NCBI GenBank assembly: GCA_010909165.1
Contig: MU008158.1
Span: 2,071,478-2,135,477 of the forward strand
DNA length: 64,000 nucleotides
Source: Anthoceros angustus
Taxonomy: Eukaryota; Streptophyta; Anthocerotopsida; Anthocerotales; Anthocerotaceae
Direction of reading: 5' to 3'
The notes beneath the pieces were generated by a model. It saw nothing but the letters and a program-made list of their open reading frames with translations. It did no database searches and had not been told where the DNA came from. Shown here piece after piece: positions 45,912 to 57,832 of this stretch (positions within the stretch are counted from its first letter, which is position 1; every line of letters starts with the position of its first letter). The position numbers were made by a program, and so were the translations under genes.

Positions 45912-48900
45912 ACAACGACCGAGTATTGGATAAGTCCGGCCACACCGCCGTAAGGCAGACGGATAAGCACGCCAAGCAAAGCAACTTAGAAGTTGGAGCG
46001 ACGTGATGCATCGGCCACGAGACTCGATCGACCGTGGATCCGGCATGCAGCCGGACTGTGCTGCAGTGGTTGCTGGGCACAAGTATAGGCGTGTATTCAC
46101 GCCCGACACGGTTCGGCGAATGAGGCTTAGGAGTACGCGCGTGAAGGACAACGAAGCGGAAGCGTAAGGTGAGAGAGGCTGCGTAATCCCTCAAGGCCAC
46201 GCGCTGGCGGACACCTTCGCCTGCCGGGATTTACTACTCCCGACGCCGCAACTCGAGGGAAGACCATTTCTTTTGCGACCGCATTGATTTTCAGCCTGCA
46301 GCCCGCCTATCCCGCCTCATTCGCTATCTCTCGAGTGCCGCCTTCTCGCCCACCGTGGCTGGAGCAAGCGAACGGGAGAAGAGGGAGACGCCAAGATTCG
46401 CCATCAGCAGCAGCTGAGCAAGAAGAAGGTGATGGGACCCAAGAAGGTCGGGAGGTGTGGGGAGCCCTGGCGCCTGTGGAGCGCAACATTATCACCCGAT
46501 ACCTAATTTCGACCTTGGGCCGAGGAGGCAGAGGACTTGGGAGAAGTGGCATCTCGACATCTTCGCCAAGGTGTGGATGCTTGTCAGCCACACCTCGCTG
46601 TGGAATATGTTAAAGATGCTGCCGCCAACAAGGAGGTCCGGTCCGCCTCCAAAAAGTTTGAGGGAGGAGGTGAGGTGGACCGTGAGGTCCCGAGGGCGAC
46701 AACCGCCCGTAAGAAATTGGGGCGAGTCCCGAGCCTCTCAAGGTGAGGGGAAAGGTAGAAGCCGGCGGCGGCGCTTATATTCAGGACGCAGCTGCCGCTG
46801 CAAACGGTCGATGCCGGACTGCCGATGTGACAGACGGGTGAGGGCAAGTACAAGGTCATTGTCCATTGACATGTTCACCAAGGTGGATCACCTTGGTGAT
46901 AATCTTTGGTGTTCCCGCACGCCCCAAACAAACGGCCGGACTGGGGCGATCATCCCGCCCCCGGACCACCAAGAGGCCAGAAGCCACGGAGCGAGAAGCT
47001 CACGCCTAAGTGTTGTCCCCTTCCTAATCCATGTGTGGGACACCTCAACCTCCCGGCGAGGGAGAAGAGGAGCGGCGCTCCGGAAAGGATTGGCGGCCTG
47101 GCCAAGGCGTGGGGTGAAGGCACACCCGAGGCGAGGTCCGACCTCCTAAGACCAAACGAGCCCGGAGGAAGATGGAATGGGAGGGAAATTGACTCCATCC
47201 GGCCGGAACGGACCCCCGCCGCCCGAGAGGTATGGAGGATATCCCCGCCTCCTTCCGTTCCCGGAGGCGGAGTTGCCCGCACCAAACGGAGCCCCCATGA
47301 GGGGGAGCCGACGCTATAACGCTCGCCACCAAGAATCCGCCATAAATAGCCGGATGACGCCTGGAAACGAAAGGTCAAGAGGGCTGGAAGGTGGCACCCA
47401 CCAACGGGCACCAAGTGAGCGCACAAGTGCCTCTACCCCACCCACAGTATGGGCAGGAGGCGGAGGAAGGGCCGTGAGAGCTGGAGAGACGCCTGTGGGC
47501 GGGGTCACTAGGCAATGTACATCCGAGCCCATCCTATCTCCGACGGGGAAACGCGCACCCCTCGCTACCAAGCCCAAACGAAGACGAAGCGGAGCTTAGC
47601 GGCCAAACGGGCTGGCGAGGTAAAAGGGCGGACCAGGCACCCAAGACCCGAGGGTCCCGATCGGTCCGAGAGCCGAGTCCCACTCACCCGGATCGCAGGC
47701 TCCGCGTCCCGACGGGACCGGGAGATGCCTGGCCTCCCGGATCTCAGTATCTCTCCGGCAATGAAGAAACACACGAAGTTTTGGCCACCGCCATGGACAG
47801 ATTGTTTTGGGGTCTCAAGGGACAGAGAAGACCCAGAGGTGGAGGCAACAAGGAGGCGATGGTGCTCCTCCAGAGCAGTGTGAGGTGGCCCAGAGGCGAA
47901 GAAGGCGAATCCTCGCCGAATCGAGGAGGGAAAACGCTGTGAAGGGGAGGGGAGTCCTATTCAAAGAAGACCGATTAGTCCTTCACCAGCGCGAATAACA
48001 ACCAGCATGGGGAGGCCCAAGCTCGGCAGTAAGACCTCTCGCAGCGACGTGGGCGCGCAGGGGAGTTGGAGGAAGCCCGAGAGCAAAGTGAGCTGAGCTG
48101 GCCGAGGCGGCTAGGGCAGAACAACGCCTGCCGCAGAGGCTCAGTGAAGGGCGCGGTGAGGCGGGTTGCCTAAGACCGACCGAGATCACTATCGGGCGGA
48201 TCGCAAACCTGGGTGAGGGAGACGGGCAGATGTTCATGCCAACCTAAAGGCGAATGAGGCAGCAGAAAGGTGCACGAGCCAAGAGAAGGCGAGGCCAAGA
48301 ATAAGGAGATAGGAGGATCTCCGGCTCAAATATGGGGAGGAACAATCAGGAGATGGAAGACCAGGAGACCTTGAGCTACAGCCCAAGATGCAATCGAGCG
48401 GGCGGCCGGGCCGACCGGATTACGAGCCGGGAGATAGAGCGACCCACCGTCATGCGTAAGAGGGCATGGCACCATGAGCATACCGTCACGAAATGGAGAG
48501 GACGACAAGCGCCGAACGGGCAGAGCCGCCGACCACCGGGGGAGATGGCGAGCTTCAGCCAAATGAATCGAGAGCATACCTGGACGGGTAAAAGAAGGCC
48601 ATCTACCGGTCCGGGCTTGAGGAAGGAAGGCCACACCGGCAGTGAAAGCTGAACTAAACGACGAGCCTGAGTAAAGTGAGCAAGAACGAAGGTTGCAGAA
48701 GATTGTGACCTCATGAGATTCGCCTCGGCCCACCGACAAACCCGGCAGGAGAGACGACCAAAGAAGTTTTACAAAGACGCCCGCCCGAGCACCTGCGGCT
48801 AAGGGAGATCGTGCCCGGCCATGTGGAGGAGGCAATCCAACAAATCGACTGGATTTGCCTACTACTACCACGCCGAGCCAAGCGCGTTGAAGCTTCGGCC

Positions 48901-50290
48901 CTGTAACCGGACCTGACCCCAAGGCTCGGGAGGGAGGGAAGGGAAGAAGGGCATGGGGTGGGGCGTACCGGGCCTTGGTGGCCTGTTTTGGTGAGGGCGC
49001 AGTGAAGAGGAGCCCCTGTGAGGAGCAAGGTGACACACAATGTAACGGACCTCGAGGTAAGTCCGCTGCAACCAGCTGTGGGGATAAGGATGAGGGCCCC
49101 AAAGAGGTGGGGAGAAACCAACCGACCCAAGCCGTGGAAGGACCCTGAGCGAGGACCCGGCCCCCAACAAAGAGGGCGGTCCGGGACTGGGGTCCGGACT
49201 TGAGGACCGACTGCCCGGTCGACCTTGAGGTCCGAACCTGTGAGGGCTAGACGGGACCGAGGTCCGGACTGGAAATAAGACCGACTCAAGATCGGACCCC
49301 GAGTCGAGACCGACCCCGAGGTCCGGACTCGAGAAGGGAGTCGCCCCACGCGCTCAGGAGGAGCCGCCAACCGGTGGCTTTGGCATGGACCCACCAAGGA
49401 CGGAGAAGAGGATGTGGTGGTTACCGCGGTCCGACCGCCGCAGAGCTCCAACCCATCGATGGTGGTACTCCGGAAGGGAAGGGGTCCCACCGCGATCATC
49501 CGATTGGGTGCGCCGCAACAATCGTGGCAAGGAGTGGGGGCCATCGGTGCCGAGGCGGAACCAAGGGCATCCCCAGCCCGTCACGACAGGGAGATAGGGG
49601 AGGGGCGAAGATGGTAGGCGTCGATTAGGGCACACCGAGGCCACCCTGCAATAGGAGGTAATAAAGGCGCCCGACCTTAAGGAGTATAAGAGAGCCGAGG
49701 TCGCCTAGTAAAGCATCTTTCTTGGTGTTGATGCCGCTTTTTCTTGCAGGTGCCCTTGTGCGGCCTTCTTGCTAGCGTGAGTCCCGAGTCATCGAGCATG
49801 CACGATGCCCGAGAGATCAACAAGGTCCCGGTGACCCTAACGGTGGTGTGGTGTGTGTGGAAGAGCGATCAGGACCCTTGCTCGCTCCAGCCGCCTGGCT
49901 TGACGAATGAATGCGGAGCCTGAGGAACTGAGGGTGTAGTCTTGGACCAGAGGGCCCCGTGAGCGACGAGGAGGTCCGACTGCACACCCAAGCTTTCAAG
50001 GACGATGAGTGTAGTGAGAGGGTGGTGAGAGGAACGGACTAGAGGAACGAGGACGAACTTGAATGATATGGACGCTAACGGGTCCTTAAACGCTTGGCCA
50101 CGCCGAGCCTTAGGTGAACGTTACGGGTAGTTAGTCGAAACGATGAATGTGTGTTGAGTCTCGAACTAAGCATCGCGTGAGGTGAGAAACAATTGAACGC
50201 GGGCAAACCGAGCCTATCATTCTCTTGGGAACGGAATTCTTACTACAACGACACGGGATTGTGCGCGCTGATCGCCGAAAGTCTCGCCAC
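45912..50290. repeat. Segment D, copy 1 (probable retroelement remnant)
   Basis: It is nearly identical to 53449-57832. Weak plus-strand hints of an integrase ('SIDMFTKVDHLG' then 'TPQTNGRTG' at about 46.86-46.94 kb) and a TATAAG motif near 49685 suggest an LTR-retroelement derivative. The rest is GC-rich with repeated GGTCCGGACT words near 49.17-49.33 kb. No intact gene is present. Confidence 0.55.
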
Positions 50291-50669
50291 AATAAGCCTT
50301 TTCAAAGTCAAGAAAATGAAATTATGGCGTTTGTGTTGGTTTACCCACCACTTGGCCTCCTAACAAGAAGGATAATCACTAAATATGCAATTGTGCTTGA
50401 TAAACCTCGCTGTTTTCACCAATCCAGCATGCATATGAGGAGCAAGTCCGTTGGCAATGGTCTTGGTTATAATGTTGTACAACAGTATTGAGCAAAGTCG
50501 ATGGGATGCCAATTCAAGATAGAATCGTGGAGCGCTCGGCTTGGGAAGAAGGGTAATGAGGCTCTGCTAACCTTTTCGCCCATCGAACCCCTTTTCACTC
50601 AATATCGCTTAAGAGCCATCATCAAGGGACCCTTGAGGAATTCTATTTTCATACAAGAACTCTTTCTGT
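50291..50669 (-). mobile_element. Duplicated LINE RT fragment
   Basis: It matches 57833-58210 with small indels and substitutions and encodes, on the minus strand, part of the LINE RT start. It exists here only because the 7.5-kb unit is duplicated. Confidence 0.75.
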
Positions 50670-51440
50670 GTGTGAACTTCCGTGTCAAGCCGCGAGGTTG
50701 ATTGGAGACGCCTCAAGATCAAACTCGTTCTGCACCGCTCGTCACAAGAAGGCCGGAAGATCTCGGATGGTCGAGAGCGAGTGGCCAAGCTCCACGCCTG
50801 GGTGACGGAAGGCAATGCCGGGGGGTAGGAATTGCCAAGGCCGGCCGAGGCGAAGGCGGGCACGCCTGATGTTTTTCCCGATCCTCCCGACCGCCGCCAC
50901 CTGTGTGTGTCTATTCCACCAAGGAGGGGTCTGTGGCCCAAGGAGGGGTCTGGCCCAAGGAGGGGTCTGGAAGGGGTCCAGTGGGTCCCGTGAGGTGAAA
51001 GGGGAGTGCATTAAGAAGAGAAAGGTTCCCGGGGTAGATGAGTGCGCGAGGGATTGTGAGAGTGTGTGAGGGAAATCAAATGCGAGGGAAGGGAAAAGGG
51101 GAATCGCAGAAATTCCTAGAGGTAGAGGGAGGTGTATATAGGTGTCAGAAGCCCATAGCCCCAAGGTCTGCCAGAGGAGCTGGTGACAAAATAGACTCAC
51201 AAAGGCGCAAGGCCAGGTGGGACCCGCCACTTGAGTCGAATCGCCACCGTGGTGGCCGAATCTACTACGGTGGGTTTGGGTAAGGTAGCCTGAGAGGTGG
51301 GGTAGCGAGACGGGTAGGTCCACAATCCATGATTTAGAACACCTTGACACAAAACTATTCCCTTGGGATCGAATCCTAGGACTATACCCACATAGAGGGT
51401 AAATGGCCCTTTGCGCCTCGGATGCAAAACCCATTCCACA

Positions 51441-53448
51441 ACCCCTAGAATCTTTGCCGGCACGACTACTTTCCGACTTGGTGGAGATCGCAGGTAGAGG
51501 CCTCGATGTGAAAAGTGCTACCAGGGCGAACTCTTCTAGAACATCGCGAGGGAAAGGTGTGTTTCCATGCTCACCGCAAAGACGCAACGAGGCAGGAAGG
51601 GGTTCCTCACGGAGGCTGAGACCTGTGGACGCCGGGGGCCAACTCGATGTCGCATCAGGCATGGCGGCACTCGCGTAACTCCATATTCCTCAACCGCGTG
51701 TTCGAGGCGAGGGACAATCCTGGGCCTGGGACAAGATACATCAAGAAGGGCAAGTCGATCTCTGGGATGAGCGAACTGCGGTGAGGCGCAAGGCGCAGAA
51801 ATGTCGATGCTAACTCGCAGTTTTCATTCTAACCTGCAGCCTTGAGTGCCGTGCACGCTTGGCTACCTCGCGGTACATGGTCCTCGCGACATAGCCCGTG
51901 TGGTCATGCCCGATGACCATAGCCACTATTGCACATGCCCTTGGGAGCCGTGACTCGAGTGCACAAGGTGTGGTAAGATGCGCCGGATCAACTTTCATGA
52001 AAAAGCCTTCAAGGCGATATGAAAGCCCTCGCTACCCGTAGTTGATGGTTGTCTTATCTCTCGTCAAGAAGGTACTTGTGTGTGCGCATCACATGTGGCA
52101 ATCAAGAGGCGGTTGCCTCATCATTGCCGGGACCCCAGTTTTTCCTAAGAGATTTTGCACGCTCGGGACCGGACCATGGCATGGAGGTGAGCATGGTGTG
52201 AAAGGCTAACCGAGGAGCCTTTTAAAAAGTGCTTGCATATTGAGGCCTTGTTGGGGACGGATTCTGTTCAGTGGTGCATGCTTGACGCGAGGCGCTGGCC
52301 AATCAGAACACTGTCCCTTGAGGTGGTGAGTTTTTCTTTCTCCGGCGCTCAAGGGTGTAGGGCGGATGACTTTATCAATGCAACGACTTTTGAGGCCCCA
52401 TCACGATGAGCCGAGGAGCATGTCGCTTCGCGATGGTGGGAGCCGCCTTTTGTTAATAGGAGAAAACAGTGACACCTTCATAACAATCGATCGCGCATTT
52501 TTAAGCGACGGGCGCCAATTGTGGTGTTCGAAGTGCCATTGATGACGGAAGGGCAGCTCCCCATGGCAATGACGTGCAGCAAGACATTGCTACTTCCCTT
52601 GTACGACTTCGAGGACACTATGTGTGCGAGGGTGTTGACTGCCATATCTCACAATACGGTGTATGGCATGGCCTAGCCTAGTTTCCCGAACGATTGTAGG
52701 GAGGTGGCGGGGTTGGTGTGGGATGGGTGATGTGAAGTTGGGTGTGTGCACTTCCATTTTTCGAAATGCACTGCCCTATGGAAATTTCATTGAGGCACGA
52801 TTTTCGTCATACGATTTGATTCAATGCTCCGTTTGGTAGAGGGGCATGTCGGGGCGAAGCCGGTTGTTTGTGCGCAGTCCACGAGCGGTAAATTAATACC
52901 TCCTCTGCGCTCGACTAGGACAACATAACGTCGCATCCACCTGGTTTAATGTCTGGAAGGAGGAGCAATCAAAACGCGCGGGGAAGGTGGCCCCAGCGGC
53001 GGCGCAACAGATTCTGGTCGCCCAAACCGCACGATGCTAGACCTATGCATTTTACAGGGTGAGGGGAAAACTCCATACGCGTCGGCGTTGTGGCGAGACT
53101 CCATCCACAGACGACAGGGTGATTTGTGGAAAGCCGGGAACCATGGCTAGGGCATCGCGGACCACGGCCCCGCCGTTGCCGACGACGCCGAAGGGGGACA
53201 CATCGGACGTCGATATTGCTCAGGCATCGCCAGAGAAAAGGCCACTCAATCACATCATAAGTGTGGACCACGGATCCTCCCCGGGGGTAGGGAATGAGTT
53301 AGGTTTTGTTTTTTTTCGTAGGTAGGGAGTGCAAAATAAGGTGGAAAGGAAGAAATAAGCCCCGAACCATCCTGGACTATACTCCGGACGCACTCGAGTA
53401 AGGACCCTGAGTAGGGAAGGACTCAAGCACACTCGGGAGGAGGACCTG
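51441..53448. repeat. Segment X, copy 2 (unclassified repeat)
   Basis: Counterpart of 43954-45911 with many small gaps. No gene is recognised. Confidence 0.6.
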
Positions 53449-56400
53449 ACAACGACCGAGTATTGGATAAGTCCGGCCACACCGCCGTAAGGCAGACGGA
53501 TAAGCACGCCAAGCAAAGCAACTTAGAAGTTGGAGCGACGTGATGCATCGGCCACGAGACTCGATCGACCGTGGATCCGGCATGCAGCCGGACTGTGCTG
53601 CAGTGGTTGCTGGGCACAAGTATAGGCGTGTATTCACGCCCGACACGGTTCGGCGAATGAGGCTTAGGAGTACGCGCGTGAAGGACAACGAAGCGGAAGC
53701 GTAAGGTGAGAGAGGCTGCGTAATCCCTCAAGGCCACGCGCTGGCGGACACCTTCGCCTGCCGGGATTTACTACTCCCGACGCCGCAACTCGAGGGAAGA
53801 CCATTTCTTTTGCGACCGCATTGATTTTCAGCCTGCAGCCCGCCTATCCCGCCTCATTCGCTATCTCTCGAGTGCCGCCTTCTCGCCCACCGTGGCTGGA
53901 GCAAGCGAACGGGAGAAGAGGGAGACGCCAAGATTCGCCATCAGCAGCAGCTGAGCAAGAAGAAGGTGATGGGACCCAAGAAGGTCGGGAGGTGTGGGGA
54001 GCCCTGGCGCCTGTGGAGCGCAACATTATCACCCGATACCTAATTTCGACCTTGGGCCGAGGAGGCAGAGGACTTGGGAGAAGTGGCATCTCGACATCTT
54101 CGCCAAGGTGTGGATGCTTGTCAGCCACACCTCGCTGTGGAATATGTTAAAGATGCTGCCGCCAACAAGGAGGTCCGGTCCGCCTCCAAAAAGTTTGAGG
54201 GAGGAGGTGAGGTGGACCGTGAGGTCCCGAGGGCGACAACCGCCCGTAAGAAATTGGGGCGAGTCCCGAGCCTCTCAAGGTGAGGGAAAGGTAGAAGCCG
54301 GCGGCGGCGCTTATATTCAGGACGCAGCTGCCGCTGCAAACGGTCGATGCCGGACTGCCGATGTGACAGACGGGTGAGGGCAAGTACAAGGTCATTGTCC
54401 ATTGACATGTTCACCAAGGTGGATCACCTTGGTGATAATCTTTGGTGTTCCCGCACGCCCCAAACAAACGGCCGGACTGGGGCGATCATCCCGCCCCCGG
54501 ACCACCAAGAGGCCAGAAGCCACGGAGCGAGAAGCTCACGCCTAAGTGTTGTCCCCTTCCTAATCCATGTGTGGGGACACCTCAACCTCCCGGCGAGGGA
54601 GAAGAGGAGCGGCGCTCCGGAAAGGATTGGCGGCCTGGCCAAGGCGTGGGGTGAAGGCACACCCGAGGCGAGGTCCGACCTCCTAAGACCAAACGAGCCC
54701 GGAGGAAGATGGAATGGGAGGGAAATTGACTCCATCCGGCCGGAACGGACCCCCCGCCGCCCGAGAGGTATGGAGGATATCCCCGCCTCCTTCCGTTCCC
54801 GGAGGCGGAGTTGCCCGCACCAAACGGAGCCCCCATGAGGGGGAGCCGACGCTATAACGCTCGCCACCAAGAATCCGCCATAAATAGCCGGATGACGCCT
54901 GGAAACGAAAGGTCAAGAGGGCTGGAAGGTGGCACCCACCAACGGGCACCAAGTGAGCGCACAAGTGCCTCTACCCCACCCACAGTATGGGCAGGAGGCG
55001 GAGGAAGGGCCGTGAGAGCTGGAGAGACGCCTGTGGGCGGGGTCACTAGGCAATGTACATCCGAGCCCATCCTATCTCCGACGGGGAAACGCGCACCCCT
55101 CGCTACCAAGCCCAAAACGAAGACGAAGCGGAGCTTAGCGGCCAAACGGGCTGGCGAGGTAAAAGGGCGGACCAGGCACCCAAGACCCGAGGGTCCCGAT
55201 CGGTCCGAGAGCCGAGTCCCACTCACCCGGATCGCAGGCTCCGCGTCCCGACGGGACCGGGAGATGCCTGGCCTCCCGGATCTCAGTATCTCTCCGGCAA
55301 TGAAGAAACACACGAAGTTTTGGCCACCGCCATGGACAGATTGTTTTGGGGTCTCAAGGGACAGAGAAGACCCAGAGGTGGAGGCAACAAGGAGGCGATG
55401 GTGCTCCTCCAGAGCAGTGTGAGGTGGCCCAGAGGCGAAGAAGGCGAATCCTCGCCGAATCGAGGAGGGAAAACGCTGTGAAGGGGAGGGGAGTCCTATT
55501 CAAGAAGACCGATTAGTCCTTCACCAGCGCGAATAACAACCAGCATGGGGAGGCCCAAGCTCGGCAGTAAGACCTCTCGCAGCGACGTGGGCGCGCAGGG
55601 GAGTTGGAGGAAGCCCGAGAGCAAAGTGAGCTGAGCTGGCCGAGGCGGCTAGGGCAGAACAACGCCTGCCGCAGAGGCTCAGTGAAGGGCGCGGTGAGGC
55701 GGGTTGCCTAAGACCGACCGAGATCACTATCGGGCGGATCGCAACCTGGGTGAGGGAGACGGGCAGATGTTCATGCCAACCTAAAGGCGAATGAGGCAGC
55801 AGAAAGGTGCACGAGCCAAGAGAAGGCGAGGCCAAGAATAAGGAGATAGGAGGATCTCCGGCTCAAATATGGGAGGAACAATCAGGAGATGGAAGACCAG
55901 GAGACCTTGAGCTACAGCCCAAGATGCAATCGAGCGGGCGGCCGGGCCGACCGGATTACGAGCCGGGAGATAGAGCGACCCACCGTCATGCGTAAGAGGG
56001 CATGGCACCATGAGCATACCGTCACGAAATGGAGAGGACGACAAGCGCCGAACGGGCAGAGCCGCCGACCACCGGGGGAGATGGCGAGCTTCAGCCAAAT
56101 GAATCGAGAGCATACCTGGACGGGTAAAAGAAGGCCATCTACCGGTCCGGGCTTGAGGAAGGAAGGCCACACCGGCAGTGAAAGCTGAACTAAACGACGA
56201 GCCTGAGTAAAGTGAGCAAGAACGAAGGTTGCAGAAGATTGTGACCTCATGAGATTCGCCTCGGCCCACCGACAAACCCGGCAGGAGAGACGACCAAAGA
56301 AGTTTTACAAAGACGCCCGCCCGAGCACCTGCGGCTAAGGGAGATCGTGCCCGGCCATGTGGAGGAGGCAATCCAACAAATCGACTGGATTTTGCCTACT

Positions 56401-57832
56401 ACTACCACGCCGAGCCAAGCGCGTTGAAGCTTCGGCCCTGTAACCGGACCTGACCCCAAGGCTCGGGAGGGAGGGAAGGGAAGAAGGGCATGGGGTGGGG
56501 CGTACCGGGGCCTTGGTGGCCTGTTTGGTGAGGGCGCAGTGAAGAGGAGCCCCTGTGAGGAGCAAGGTGACACACAATGTAACGGACCTCGAGGTAAGTC
56601 CGCTGCAACCAGCTGTGGGGATAAGGATGAGGGCCCCAAAGAGGTGGGGAGAAACCAACCGACCCAAGCCGTGGAAGGACCCTGAGCGAGGACCCGGCCC
56701 CCAACAAAGAGGGCGGTCCGGACTGGGGTCCGGACTTGAGGACCGACTGCCCGGTCGACCTTGAGGTCCGAACCTGTGAGGGCTAGACGGGACCGAGGTC
56801 CGGACTGGAAATAAGACCGACTCAAGATCGGACCCCGAGTCGAGACCGACCCGAGGTCCGGACTCGAGAAGGGAGTCGCCCCACGCGCTCAGGAGGAGCC
56901 GCCAACCGGTGGCTTTGGCATGGACCCACCAAGGACGGAGAAGAGGATGTGGTGGTTACCGCGGTCCGACCGCCGCAGAGCTCCAACCCATCGATGGTGG
57001 TACTCCGGAAGGGAAGGGGTCCCACCGCGATCATCCGATTGGGTGCGCCGCAACAATCGTGGCAAGGAGTGGGGCCATCGGTGCCGAGGCGGAACCAAGG
57101 GCATCCCCAGCCCGTCACGACAGGGAGATAGGGGAGGGGCGAAGATGGTAGGCGTCGATTAGGGCACACCGAGGCCACCCTGCAATAGGAGGTAATAAAG
57201 GCGCCGACCTTAAGGAGTATAAGAGAGCCGAGGTCGCCTAGTAAAGCATCTTTCTTGGTGTTGATGCCGCTTTTCTTGCAGGTGCCCTTGTGCGGCCTTC
57301 TTGCTAGCGTGAGTCCCGAGTCATCGAGCATGCACGATGCCCGAGAGATCAACAAGGTCCCGGTGACCCTAACGGTGGTGTGGTGTGTGTGGAAGAGCGA
57401 TCAGGACCCTTGCTCGCTCCAGCCGCCTGGCTTGACGAATGAATGCGGAGCCTGAGGAACTGAGGGTGTAGTCTTGGACCAGAGGGCCCCGTGAGCGACG
57501 AGGAGGTCCGACTGCACACCCAAGCTTTCAAGGACGATGAGTGTAGTGAGAGGGTGGTGAGAGGAACGGACTAGAGGAACGAGGACGAACTTGAATGATA
57601 TGGACGCGAACGGGTCCTTAAACGTTTGGCCACGTCGAGCCTTAGGTGAACGTTACGGGTAGTTAGTCGAAACGATGAATGTGTGTTGAGTCTCGAACTA
57701 AGCATCGCGTGAGGTGAGAAACAATTGAACGCGGGCAAAACCGAGCCTATCATTCTCTTGGGAACGGACCCCTTACTACAACGACACGGGATTGTGCGCG
57801 CCCGACTGGCCGTCAGCGAAAGTCTCGCCACA
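53449..57832. repeat. Segment D, copy 2 (probable retroelement remnant)
   Basis: Counterpart of 45912-50290. The differences I compared are nearly all one-base changes in homopolymer length, for example GGGG/GGG near 46747/54284 and AAAA/AAA near 47577/55114. A few substitutions appear only near the right end (about 57.6 kb). Confidence 0.6.

Larger units (their letters stand above)
43197..50669 (+). repeat. 7.5-kb tandem duplication, copy 1
   Basis: The order LTR end, segment X (43954-45911), segment D (45912-50290) and a LINE piece (50291-50669) recurs at 50670-58210. The junction at 50669/50670 joins LINE sequence (…GAACTCTTTC) directly to LTR-internal sequence (GTGTGAACTTCC…). Segment D is nearly identical in the two copies, whereas the LTR end and X are clearly diverged. 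Confidence 0.85.

Noticed and set aside
46284-49544. Many long open frames in segment D on both strands
   Set aside because: They occur in all frames, are Arg/Pro/Gly-rich and shift between the two copies at homopolymers, so they reflect low stop-codon density in GC-rich sequence.
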